This document shows, in pieces, positions 34,886 through 45,518 of a stretch of DNA of 64,000 nt (position 1 is the first letter of the stretch; each line of letters starts with the position of its first letter). Under the pieces are notes generated by a model, which was not told the DNA's origin, did no database searches, and saw nothing but the letters and a program-made list of their open reading frames with translations. The stretch is from NCBI RefSeq assembly GCF_015706575.1, contig NW_024037056.1, forward strand, positions 15,489,405 to 15,553,404, in the 5' to 3' direction. Made by a program: the position numbers and the translations under genes. The DNA comes from Patiria miniata. Taxonomy: Eukaryota; Echinodermata; Asteroidea; Valvatida; Asterinidae.

Positions 34886-36793
34886 TCGAGAGTCTGCTTT
34901 TGCCCTGAGAAAATGATCAATTAAGTTTGACGTTGAGCCAGTCAGCCTTGCTTACAGTTTGATTCTATGTAAACGGCGTTCCATATTGAGAGATACGAAC
35001 TTTTCTTCAAACCCTTCAAATTCTGCACACGAGGCGTTCCATAGTTGGACGACGAATAACGTATTTTAACTGAGTACGTAGAAGTTTGTACAGACTCAAG
35101 ATCAACGTGTTCATAAATTCCACAATAATGCTGATTTAAACGGGCTATCCAAATACATAGTATTCATTTACATGATTGTATTGATTCTTATCTCTCTGAT
35201 TCTGACCAAGTTAGAAATTTCAACAGCAAGAGCCGAAATTCTACACGTGTGCTACGCTATGTGCAATCAACGATAGCCAGGCGCTCTCAATATCATCACT
35301 GCAAATGCTTCAAGACGATAGTCAAAAATTAACCAAGCCAATATCAACAAAGTCAAATTGTCCTAAGCGAAGGGGCGAGTTTCCAATCTTCGTCCTCTGC
35401 TTTTACCGTGGCTTTGTAAATGTCCTGGGCATTAAACAAGAGAGCCCCAATATATCAAAAATAATCCTGACAAGTTTTGGCTCTTGAAGTGTCCCACTCT
35501 AAAAAGACACGAAGACTTGTGACCGATTTTCCGCGAGCGTTGGAGCACTGGGAAAGTTACGCTCCGCGCAACCGGCTAGAGCGTCGTCACAGCCCCGTGC
35601 AAACCTGCTCCGTGCTCGGTGGTGATTAAATTCGCCGTAACTTGGTGCCGGCAGAAAAAAATCATTTGCCCAGGTTGTTTTGAATGTAGTCTTCGCACCA
35701 GGTCTTTATAACTGTCTCGAAACGCGGTCGGCTTTGTTTAATTATTTTTTTCTGTTGAGGGCAGCAGTTTTTGGTATGGAGGAGTGATGTTTCGCCTGGA
35801 GAGGAGACTAGGTGACAAGGGTTTCATCAAACAAAAGTGAGAACCAATCCCGTCCACAGAAGACTCCAGCTGGTGTCCAATGGTTTTCAAATCACACTTT
35901 CTCTCGTTACATAATTTCCTATTCAAAAGTTAGATTCGCATCGCGTCTTGATTGCCAGAGGTCACAGCGCATGCCCTGTCCAAGCCATGCCAAAGGTCAC
36001 AGCGCATGCCCTGTTCAAGCCATGAACCTCCACATCCAATACAACCAATGACGACTCGAAGAGATCTGCCCACATCTGCAGAATGAATTTGCGCTTCGAG
36101 GCGGGGAAGGAAAGAATTATCCTGAAGATATTTCTTGAATGACAAGTGTGTAGGCGAGGTTGAAAGAGCGTGGGTGAGCTTTTGCTGACCTAAAGTAAAA
36201 AAAAAAAAAAAACACAGAAGGAATAATTAATAGAGTTAGAAGCTACAGTCCATCATTTGCAGCTATCCAAAAAGTAACTGACGTTATTATTGTTGAAAAA
36301 CATATTTGAATGAAAGATGGTAAGGGGACTAAACTCCCTGTGAAATTATTCTTTCTGGCAAGCTGTCATTTTGAAGAAATCAACAAAAGAAGGCCTTTCC
36401 AACGATGCGTCTAAAGACGAAGCGGTGGAAGTGTCCGTCAGTAGTTCAGGCCCAATTCAAAACATAAACTCAGCAACTTCTGATTTGAAATCCAGATCCT
36501 AGAATGTTGTTTTTCTCATTATATACAGCTATAGCTGAGCTTCATTAGTTGTTCAGCACCCTTCTTTAGATTTTGAGCAATTTTGTTGCGTTAAACGAAA
36601 AAAATGCACAAATTACAAATGATGGACTGTACCTTTAATTCAAATGAGAGTTTAGATCTTTTTGCCCGATATTTCCCATTTTATCAGCTTCCGAAACCAG
36701 CTGAGTAAACAAACACAAACAATTGATATGGCGTCAAGTAGAAAAACGAATGGAACACCATTCTCAATTGATTTAATTATTAATGACGCAAGG
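34886..36793. other. Non-coding interval
   Basis: No supported gene. Contains two tandem copies of a ~36 bp unit (AGGTCACAGCGCATGCCCTG) at about 35957-36024 and a poly-A run at about 36197-36212. Confidence 0.45.
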
Positions 36794-36937
36794 TTTTTAA
36801 GCTCTGGTATTCTACATGTCACTTCGTGGGTGGGTGGGCGGTCGGTCGGTCGGTCGGTCGGTCGGTCGGTCGGTCCCCGAAAAATTGACCAAAAATATTT
36901 TACCAAAATTGAGCAAATGCCATGCCGTCAATAGATA
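36794..36937 (+). repeat. Dispersed GGTC-containing repeat, copy 3, with expanded (GGTC)n
   Basis: Same family as 8702 and 15019. Here the tetranucleotide is expanded (36839-36875, about nine units), followed by CCCCGAAAAATTGACCAAAA. Confidence 0.75.
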
Positions 36938-38038
36938 ATGTCAACGGTTGTTACTAACTAAATAACGGACTAACGGGGAGACATGGTGATTTGCTGAGCT
37001 ACTATCCTGCCGCAAAAAAAACTAATTCGCTGTAATTTAGAATTTATCGTGGCACATCAAACAGAAGCTAGCATTGAAACCTTTGAAATGAATTCTACAG
37101 CTGCGTGGCTTTTAAACCCATTAGCGTTTTAATGTTGTGTGTTTTAGACCAGGATGACAGAAAACTGTCTCGTCCCTGAATGGAGCACGTCAATATATCT
37201 CGCAAATGGGGCCATTTAATGCTGTTTTGACGCACATTTCTCTGAATGACTGAATACCTTTTTTTATTTAAGTACTGCTACGTGGGACCATTTCGGCAAT
37301 TTGTAGTGTAAATTTCTATGGCACTTTTATTTCATATTTACAGTAGCTGTTCTGTTCAAACTTAACCAAAAATAGCTCTATCACTGTAAAAAAAAAAAAA
37401 AAAAAAGGTGTCAATCGAGGATTTTCTTTTGTTTCTCTTCCCTTTTCCTTTGTTTGTACTCTAACCTTTTCGCAACAGCTCTCATTGGTTTTGTATACGT
37501 TTTTTCATCGAGGTCGTCCCCGATTTGGTGCCTGTCCTCGATTCACCGATGATGTTCCACGTGGGTGTCCTCGATTTACACCATAAACAAACGCACCTAC
37601 ACCCCTATTTGCCTGCATTCGGAGACCCCCTCTTGTCCCTCTTTTGTTTGTACTAACTTTTTAGGAATCAAAGTTTTTACACGAATCCAAATTGGGGACC
37701 TCTCTGGAATCGGGAACCCTATTGTTCTCTATTGTTCAACGTCCCCTATTGAGTGCAGAAACAAACTCACCCACACATCTCATTTTTACTATACCCATGA
37801 AGACCTGATCCTTTCCTTCTTTTGTTTCCTTTTGATTGTACCTTAACTTTTTCTCGACAGCTCCATTAAGGTTTGTACACGAATTCTCCCGAGGACCTGG
37901 GCCCAGGTCCTCGGACCCATTGAAATCGCACACACCCCATTGTCCCAAGTCCTCAGTCTGAATGGATAACCAACCCACACTAACGTAATACCGTATTTTT
38001 AGCTGCGGGATAGCAGCTCAACAAATCGTCATATCTCT
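36938..38038. other. Non-coding interval
   Basis: Poly-A run at about 37387-37406. Between 37440 and 37970 loosely repeated segments mention CCTCGATT/TCCTCGG, CTTTTGTTTGTAC and a GTACACGAATTC-like motif, suggesting a decayed tandem repeat of roughly 180 bp period. No gene. Confidence 0.4.
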
Positions 38039-38516
38039 CAGTCAGTCAGTCAGTCAGTCAGTCAGTCAGTCAGTCAGTCAGTCAGTCAGTCAGTCAGTCA
38101 GTCAGTCAGTCAGTCAGTCAGTCAGTCAGTCAGTCAGTCAGTCAGTCAGTCAGTCAGTCAGTCAGTCAGTCAGTCAGTCAGTCAGTCAGTCAGTCAGTCA
38201 GTCAGTCAGTCAGTCAGTCAGTCAGTCAGTCAGTCAGTCAGTCAGTCAGTCAGTCAGTCAGTCAGTCAGTCAGTCAGTCAGTCAGTCAGTCAGTCAGTCA
38301 GTCAGTCAGTCAGTCAGTCAGTCAGTCAGTCAGTCAGTCAGTCAGTCAGTCAGTCAGTCAGTCAGTCAGTCAGTCAGTCAGTCAGTCAGTCAGTCAGTCA
38401 GTCAGTCAGTCAGTCAGTCAGTCAGTCAGTCAGTCAGTCAGTCAGTCAGTCAGTCAGTCAGTCAGTCAGTCAGTCAGTCAGTCAGTCAGTCAGTCAGTCA
38501 GTCAGTCAGTCAGTCA
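38039..38516 (+). repeat. Perfect tetranucleotide microsatellite (TCAG)n, about 119 units
   Basis: 478 bp of uninterrupted TCAG units with no substitution visible. The plus strand has no stop in any frame (Val-Ser-Gln-Ser repeating) but also no ATG. The minus strand has TGA in every frame. Confidence 0.98.
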
Positions 38517-40060
38517 CAAACGTTGACATTGTCGATTGCTCCTACATATTTTGACCGATTTCAACCAAACTTTGACAAAAGTATCAGTAGCCCAGCCCAA
38601 CATGTCACATGACCAAACTGGGGTCAAATTTTATCATAAGGTCACTGGGGTCAAAAACCTTGGGGTTTTTTTTCTTCAAAACACTACTCCTTCCAGAAAT
38701 TACATGGCACAATCACGCGACTCATGCATGAACACGAATTCGTTGGCCCGCAGCTTCCGAGCTCCCATCGAGCTTGGGTTTTTTTCCATTTTGAAAATTG
38801 GACATTGAGTTCTCTCAGTGTCGGCAGCAAACTGCAGTCCATATAAATCACCCCAGTACGGCATGTTCTATTTTCACATTTTCGCATCTCCAGAAAAAAA
38901 CTACATTTATTTGCCAATTGCCAGGAAAATATTCACGAGAGTGGGTGGCCTTCAGAGGAGAGCGCCCGAGAAGTAAATAATTCCAAATTCCCCAAAAAAG
39001 ATGTTACCAAAAACAGATGTTCATATTTTTTTTTTGGCCTATCCGAAAACGACAGGTGTTGCATAAAATTATCTTTTATAAAGCCGCTACTGCGCGACAT
39101 TTTTGCGTAGATTAGTAGAACCTTCCTTATCTCGACCCGTTTGTTCAAACGATTCAGGCTATTTGGATTTTAATTTGTTCGTATTTTGCAATAACTCTCG
39201 TCGTTTTTTTTTTCCTATTTCGTATTTAATCCAAGGCGTGTAGGAGAAAAAAATACTATGGCTTACACTCTTTGTTAATCACAATAAAATAAATTCAGAA
39301 TGTGCTTTTGCAAATTTTGGGTTAAAAAAAATGGTAATGCATTGGTGATTACAAAAATAACTGAACTTAATCTGTTACAAAAATTCAAGGCACGATAAAA
39401 GTAACATTATATCCCCTTAACATAGTTCAACGTATTTCCAAATTGAATGACGGTTTTAGACTTAATGAATTATATTACGTCAAATTCGTAAAATTTCAAT
39501 TTAATTTTTTAGTGTTTCTTTTAATCTTCAATTCATTACAAAAACTCGATGTGAAATGTCGATTGTCTTGATATTAAAACATATCGAGCATCGATATTAT
39601 CATTTTTTTTTAAACTAAGTATCATATGTCTTGAGGCGTAAGTGCTTGTTCTAAGATTCGACGAAATGGATGCCACTCTATAAGCACACGCGCCTCACGT
39701 GTTCCATCCTATCAATATATCATAGAAATTAACGTTTGCTCAGCTTCACTGAATGGTTAAAATGATGAGATATTCTGTCCCATGCGCGCCGGCCGACGTC
39801 ACGCAGCAGGCACGACTATCTCCTTTTGACTCGACAGAACCGACCAAAAAAATCAACAGAATTTCGAGAAACAAACATGGTCCCGCTTGCAAACGAGCAA
39901 TCTATCATTTAAAATGCGATGTCCGTGACGTTGTAATGAGAAAAATACGTGGGTTTTTGGACGCTTTGTTGTTCATTCTCGGGAGTTTTATATATAGAAA
40001 GCAATTGGCTTTTCGCCAACGGAGAAACAGAGATATATAAGATGGCGATTTCAAACTACT
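38517..40060. other. Non-coding interval after the (TCAG)n array
   Basis: The first ~150 bp (ACATATTTTGACCGATTTCA, ACATGTCACATGACC, GGTCACTGGGGTCAAA) look like repeat sequence associated with the array. The rest is AT-rich with no gene. Confidence 0.4.
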
Positions 40061-40061
40061 G

Positions 40062-40470
40062 AGTGTCATGGCCAAGCGGTTGAGAACACCGGACTCATGC
40101 TCTGGTGTTTCAGAGGCAACAGTGGCGTGGGTTCGAGCCCGGGCCCGGACACTTGTGCCCTTGAGCAAGGCACTTAACCATTATTGCTTCGTCCATGGGA
40201 CTTAAAGCCGGAGGTCCCGTGTGTTGTGTAATGCAATGCACGTAAAAGAACCCAGCAAATATGGCTAAGAGAAGGGGTTTGCCCCGGTGTTTCTGGCAGT
40301 GGCTGCAATATGCGCCGCAGCACCTTGTAACCCTTAAAGGTGCTACATAATGGGTCTCATATTTCTCATATTGAGGGCCTCCATGGAAAGCAGTGCCCTG
40401 CACTGATCGGAGCTACCCTCACTAAAGATGACGTAAACAAAATAAAAAATAAAATAAAAATAAATAAAAT
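40062..40470 (+). mobile_element. tRNA-derived SINE, family B, with conserved central domain
   Basis: Head like tRNA-Leu/Ser: A-box TGGCCAAGCGG and B-box GGTTCGAGCCC. Then a segment TGTGCCCTTGAGCAAGGCAC and TTAACC, as found in V/Deu-type SINE superfamilies (recalled, not searched), then a body, and an A-rich (AAATA)n tail ending about 40470. A related head and core sit at 56550-56720 in reverse. Confidence 0.8.
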
Positions 40471-40522
40471 ACTGGGCAAGTTTACAATGATGTAATTTTT
40501 TGAACCGTGAGAGTGCCGAACT

Positions 40523-41004
40523 ACAGGGTGAGTAAAAAAAACACCGAAACCCAAATGTCGGGACTACTGTTTTAGTGAAGTTCTGCATGTAGCATTTTCA
40601 AAATCTAGGATATGAAAGCCCAATTCATAAGTTTTCTTTTAGTACAAGAATCATTCACATCACTTATGTACTTTTCAAGTTACGGAATTTTAAACACAAC
40701 CACCGTTCTAAAGTTCTGTCCACGGATCACGAAAAGGGTGTGCAAAAACAATCCCTATGTGATTTATTTCGTTTTGCTGAAAGAACAGTAACCTTTTTAT
40801 GATCCGTGGACAGAACTTTGAAACGGTGGTTGTGTTTACAATTCCGTAACTTGAAGAGTACATAAGTGGTTTGAATGATTCTTGTACTAAAAGAAAGCTT
40901 ACGAATTTGGCTTTAATATCCTAGATTTGAAAGTGCTAAATGCAGAAGTTTACTTAAACACTGGTCCCGACATTTGGGTTTCGTTGTTTTTTTACTCACC
41001 CTGT
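40523..41004. mobile_element. Large fold-back element, copy 2 (best preserved)
   Basis: 482 bp, starts ACAGGGTGAGTAAAAAAA and ends TTTTTTTACTCACCCTGT. Both halves carry GTTCTGCATGTAGCA, AAGTTACGGAAT, AACACAACCACCGTT and GTTCTGTCCACGGATCA in inverted order, so almost the whole unit can fold into one hairpin with a short loop near 40750-40770. No ORF. Confidence 0.85.
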
Positions 41005-42099
41005 ACAGTATGCCCCCCCCCCCCAAAAAAAAAAAAACTGTCCGTCTGACTATTTTTAAAATAACTACAAAACCATGAGGTCAATTTTGAAAATTTTTGG
41101 TTCTGCAGATACTCCTAAGCCTTGGCCTCAACCCCTATGAGTTTCATTTGATTTTAAGTCACGCATCACTTTATTGTCACACTACACAATTGTAAGTAAA
41201 AAATGACCCCCACCTTGCTTCAGAAAATAGGCTCTAGAATAAAACTACTGGACCGAATCGGGCGAATCTTGGATTCATTTTTCTTCTAAAAGATTTTCCA
41301 TGCATTGGTATATGTGGTTTGAGTCTCAGGGTAGTGGAAGTATGCCATTCCGGATTGTTTAGACCACCCTGTGTAAGCACAATACCTTTTATTACATTAA
41401 TAGTGTTCCAACACTGTACTCAAATCGTGATCAACCTTAATTGAAATCGGAAGTAACTGTAACGAGAAAACCTTCAGGTAAATACACTCTACGATCAAAG
41501 CGCTCAGATTTTTTTTTTACCAAAACTAGGATTGTTTCTTAACTAATTTCAGAATTAAACAAAAGTTAATACTCACCATTAAAACTGTTCCTCGCAAATC
41601 CAAAACCAGTAACCGTCTTGGCCTCGGGGTGCTACGCCGAAAAAATAAACCCCTCACAATATATCCTGTTTTTTTTGCTAACACAGAATCGAAAAATTTA
41701 CAAATAAACTGCAGTTGTTTCAACGTGTGTGGTCCGTACCGTGCTCGAGACTTCTCAACTCTGGGGCCCGTGCAGCAAAACGACCGGTAATATTTTCATC
41801 GCTCGACCGCTATCGCCCGTACAAAGTCCACAAGTGCGGTATATTTTGGGTCTTGTAAAAGATAACGAAAAATATTGAGCGATTAATCAGTTTCTAGTGC
41901 TTCTTTTTATGAAATAATTTGAAATTGTATGCGTAATTTCCGTCAATTTATATATTCTTAGAAGACAACGCGGAGTTTTCTTCTAAGAATAAGCTAACCA
42001 CGAATGAAATGCAAAAGACATTTGTTGACAAGAGACAGTTATTTTTTCATTTAATTTCTATTTTGTCCTGTGAGTAAAATGCAGTTGTAAATGGTGAGT
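41005..42099. other. Non-coding interval
   Basis: C-rich and A-rich runs at 41014-41037; otherwise no recognisable feature. Confidence 0.4.
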
Positions 42100-42460
42100 T
42101 TTTGCTGCCGTTGCTGTCGCTGTTGCTGCTGCTGCTGATACTGTTGCTGTTGCTGCTATTGTTGCTGTTGCTGTTGTTGCTGTTATTGCTGATGTTGCTT
42201 TTGCTACTGTGGCTACTGTTGTTGCTGTTGCTTTAGCTGTACCGTTGCTACTGCTGCTGCTACTGTTGTTGTTGTTGTTGTTGTTGTTGTTGCTGCTGCT
42301 GCTGCTACTGTTACTGTTGCTTCTATACTGTTGTTGCTGTTGCTGCTGCAGCTATTGTTGCTGGTGTTGTTGCTGCTGCTGCTGTTGCTGCTGTTGTTGC
42401 TCAGGCTGCTGCTACTACTTTTAATGCTGTTGCTGCTGTTTCTGCTGTTGTTTCATTAAT
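42100..42460 (+). repeat. Impure CTG/TTG triplet repeat region
   Basis: ~360 bp of interspersed TGC, TGT, GCT and occasional CTA triplets on the plus strand, with a pure (GTT)n core near 42265-42290. The poly-leucine and poly-cysteine open frames over it are by-products. Confidence 0.9.
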
Positions 42461-43073
42461 ACAGCTCATTCTCCCGGTCGAAAATCTTCCAAGGTTTGAG
42501 GTAAGAATTAACAAAGGGTAAATATAGTACAACAAACTCATGGGGTTCTGTAGAGGCAAGAAATCAACGATTGGGACTGGATTGATCGTAGAGGGCGCCA
42601 TTGCCAAAGACTGGTGTGAACAAACTTTGCGGACACTTCTCCTCTGGCTGTAGCTGTGTAAATAATGCTGCTCACTATTAATTGGACGGCGGGTAAAGGG
42701 CATTCTATCGCACTGTCAACATAGGTGTGTGTTGACAACCACCAAAAAAAAAGGACCTTTGATCGCAAATTGTGTTCAGATTTACGTTCTTGTACTGTTC
42801 GATACAGGCAAGAAAATAGTTGCCAAGATGGCGTCAGGGTGACAGAATGTTGATCTTCTGCCAAATTTCGATGCACGCAAAGGCTTGCTTTTCCATCTTA
42901 ATTCAGGAACGTACTTACTTAAAGACAGTGGAGATTTTATACGGCGTACTGTGAGTTTTCAGCAGTGTTGTTCTGATGTTTGGTGTTTGATAATTGAACT
43001 TAACGTTACTAATTAGGGCATATAATTTTATATGTACTCTTGGAGTTACGATCCCAACTACGTCACAATCACC

Positions 43074-43109
43074 ATGGGAACCAATCAGCAGGAAACGAAG
43101 AAACAAAAG
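43074..43109 (+). CDS. Type II LDLa/thyroglobulin-1 protein, exon 1
   Basis: ATG at 43074 (context CACCATGG, Kozak-like) encodes MGTNQQETKKQK and ends at AAG|GTGAGA in phase 0, which joins the phase 0 acceptor at 43782. It was chosen over an in-frame TTG extension into the intron because it gives an ATG, a good start context and a consensus donor. Confidence 0.65.
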
Positions 43110-45518
43110 GTGAGATAGTAGTGTTTAAATTGTGTCGATAATTGTTGAGAGAAATGTGTAGATATCTAGACGGCTAGACAAATATTCTTTATTTGCCTAA
43201 GAATTTCTGACACTTGCGCTTGTCGTTTCTATAGTTTGACATTTGACCTGACCTGACGTTTGACATTTGAACTGACCTGACCTGACCTGACCTGGCCCTA
43301 CCTGACCTGACCCTTTACCAATGCTTAACTGTCAGACATTAGGGCAAGTGGCATTCTCACAATCTCTGAGATTGCAGATTGTGTGTTTGTTAATATTATA
43401 ATAATGTTTCCTCCAATTTGAAATGCAAATGCGAACTCACAAGTAAAACAATGGCCCAATTTCATGGCTCTGCTAAACACAGAATTCCGTACTTACGATC
43501 AACATTTTTGCTAACAGCACTAGCAGAAAAATTCTGTGCTAACCCTGTAAGCACAAAATCCTAATTATGGATGCACGCATGCCCAGAAGCCAAAATTCCT
43601 CGCTTAGGCGTGTTTATACGCTTACCGTAAGCACGAACGATTTATTATGCAACACAGTTTCAGCATAAACTTCCGACTCAATTAGCGAAAATTGGCTGCC
43701 GAAGTTTGGAATACATTAACTTGAAACATCTTGGGCTGCTCTTCTTTTTCGTTTTTTTATTGGACCAAATTTGTTCGACAGGTCAAGCTTCCGTCCAAGT
43801 ACGAGCCAGTGGTCTTCACGCCGTCAGACGAGGAGGACCGTGAGGCCATGGAGCTGGCGTACGCGCTCAGTCTGCCGCGCAGCCGGGTCGAGTCGAATGA
43901 CAGCGTGGATCTGCGCAACACCACGCACTCCCTCAAGCGGCAGCTACGAATCATGTGGTGCAAGAAGGCCCTGGTCGGCCTGGTGGTGGCGCTGTTGATG
44001 GCGGCCGGTGTCACCGTCGCTCTGATTTTAGGTAACTTAAACCCCTAATCCCTAGAGAATGTGAAAATACTAGTTTGAGGATTTGGGACTGTCAAGGACT
44101 TTTTTTTTTTACAGTTTGTGAAGTCTATCCTCAGATAATGGTTTACATTTTTTTTCCTCAAGAGTAGTTTTACAAACCTCCTTTTTATTTTGAATTGTGA
44201 ATGAAGCAAGCGTCACTGCTTTCAAAATAAATTGAAACAAACTGTATACTGTATGAGATTGACACTGGTCTGCATTTTACGAAACTGTTTTTTCCCTCTT
44301 AGTCCTAGGAAAAGAATCGTCGCATGCACGCGGTGTAAACTCGACAGTCTCCACGACGAAAATATACAGAGGTTTGTTAAATTGATTTCCATCTCTCTAT
44401 TTGAACAATTTTTCGATTTCTCTGTCATACATCTTTATAGGTGTCTTGACTTTTATTATTGTTAAATTGTGATAGAGACACCAATAGATTATGAATGTCG
44501 TGAGCATTTCATTCAATAACAAAATTGAGCAGAAACTAGCTATGAAACGGGGTTCTTTAGGAGCAGAAACCTTCACATATTTTGTCGACAATCTTGGATG
44601 ATTTTTTTTCCCGCGCTTTTTGCTCTCTCCCCTACGTGCGTCCACAGAGTGCACGTCGACAGAGTTCACGTGTTGGCCTGGCGAGTGCATCCCCGATAGA
44701 TGGCGCTGTGACGACCGAGTGGACTGCTCGAACGAGGCAGACGAGAGAAATTGCGGTGAGTGCAGCGTCGCAAGAGGGCGCTATTCCATTTTACTGGTCA
44801 CTGCCGCCCAATGATTTTTCGAATCAAAATGCTTCATAGTCTGGACACAACATGGCTTACACAGTAAATGACGCTTGTTGGGTGCTTGTATTAGATCTGG
44901 AACTAATTGGATCCATTCTGTGTCTGAGTTCGCAATTACCGACAGTTTCTGATAAAATTGTCAACAGACCACAAAGTTGTTAGGGCGCCCTCGTACTCAT
45001 TGCGCTCAATAATGGCAAATAATTTCGGCTGAATGGTAAAATGAACTGACTTTTACTCTAACCAAGAGAAAGACTTTGTTGAAGATAATAAACATCTAAC
45101 AGATTTTCTTAAGAAGGCAATGAAAATAACCAACCATGTACATAACATTTTACTAAATAAAAGAGATACATGGTGCTGTAACAGAAATCTCAAAATTCGT
45201 TCAACCATGAATGTATAACACTATTAACTGTCGAGATTTAAATTCTCCAAACTTACCCCCTCTGCAGATAACATCACGGTCACTCCGCCCCGCTCCTGCC
45301 AAGCTTGGAAGGACGAATTTCAGATCAAATGCCCGCCGTCCGGTTGCCCTTTCTACCCCATCTGCACGCCGACGGGCCACTGGAACCCCGTGCAGTGTAC
45401 CGTGGACAACGCCAGTTGCTGGTGTGTGGACTGGGCAACGGGCACTACCGTCCCCGGTAGTTTTGTCAAGGATGCGGAAAAAGATGGCCGGCCGTTCTGC
45501 GAGATGAAACCCGCTTAG
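43074..45518 (+). CDS. Type II single-pass membrane protein with LDLa and thyroglobulin type-1 domains (4 exons, 214 aa)
   Basis: Exons 43074-43109, 43782-44031, 44648-44755 and 45268-45518 join by GT..AG borders in phases 0, 1 and 1, with no internal stop: 645 nt. Residues 1-74 are a hydrophilic cytoplasmic tail with an acidic run (SDEEDREAMELAYALSLPR) and a basic end (KRQLRIMWCKK). Residues 75-95 form the only TM helix. There is no signal peptide, so a type II orientation is expected. Residues 97-131 form an LDL-receptor class A module with six cysteines and the calcium-binding acidic end. Residues 142-209 form a thyroglobulin type-1 module (QC, CWCV signatures). By family knowledge, Ty-1 modules often inhibit cysteine cathepsins, and p41 CD74 has a similar type II layout with a Ty-1 domain. 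Function as a membrane-tethered protease inhibitor or receptor is inference. Confidence 0.88.
43228..43315 (+). repeat. CCTGA pentanucleotide repeat in intron 1
   Basis: Short run of CCTGA/TTTGACA units, partly degenerate. Confidence 0.8.
43446..43700. repeat. Possible diverged CCCAATTTCAT element in intron 1
   Basis: Begins GGCCCAATTTCATGGCTCTG, resembling the terminus of the fold-back elements at 50008 and 56837. The interior has several TTACG/GTAAGCAC motifs in both directions. Weakly supported. Confidence 0.35.
43782..44031 (+). CDS. Type II LDLa/Ty-1 protein, exon 2: cytoplasmic tail and TM helix
   Basis: Phase 0 to 1. Acidic tail and the hydrophobic segment ALVGLVVALLMAAGVTVALI. Much more GC-rich than the adjacent introns. 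The antisense ORF is a by-product. Confidence 0.85.
44648..44755 (+). CDS. Type II LDLa/Ty-1 protein, exon 3: LDLa module
   Basis: Phase 1-1. Six cysteines, with CIPDRWRCDDRVDCSN and DERNC, the canonical LDLa calcium cage and SDE-like end. Acceptor CCACAG, donor GCG|GTGAGT. Confidence 0.93.
45268..45518 (+). CDS. Type II LDLa/Ty-1 protein, exon 4: thyroglobulin type-1 module and stop
   Basis: Enters in phase 1. N-glycosylation sites NIT and NAS; cysteine pattern with GHWNPVQC, CWCVDWATGTTVPGS and RPFC. Stop TAG at 45516-45518. The Ty-1 unit carries extra cysteines (KCPPSGC) compared with the simplest form. Confidence 0.93.

Noticed and set aside
38039..38516. CRISPR-like or tandem regulatory array
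   Set aside because: A plain tetranucleotide microsatellite with no spacers; the genome is clearly animal.
42209..42424. Poly-leucine/poly-cysteine ORF
   Set aside because: Arises directly from the CTG/TGT/TGC triplet repeat; no splice context or other coding sign.
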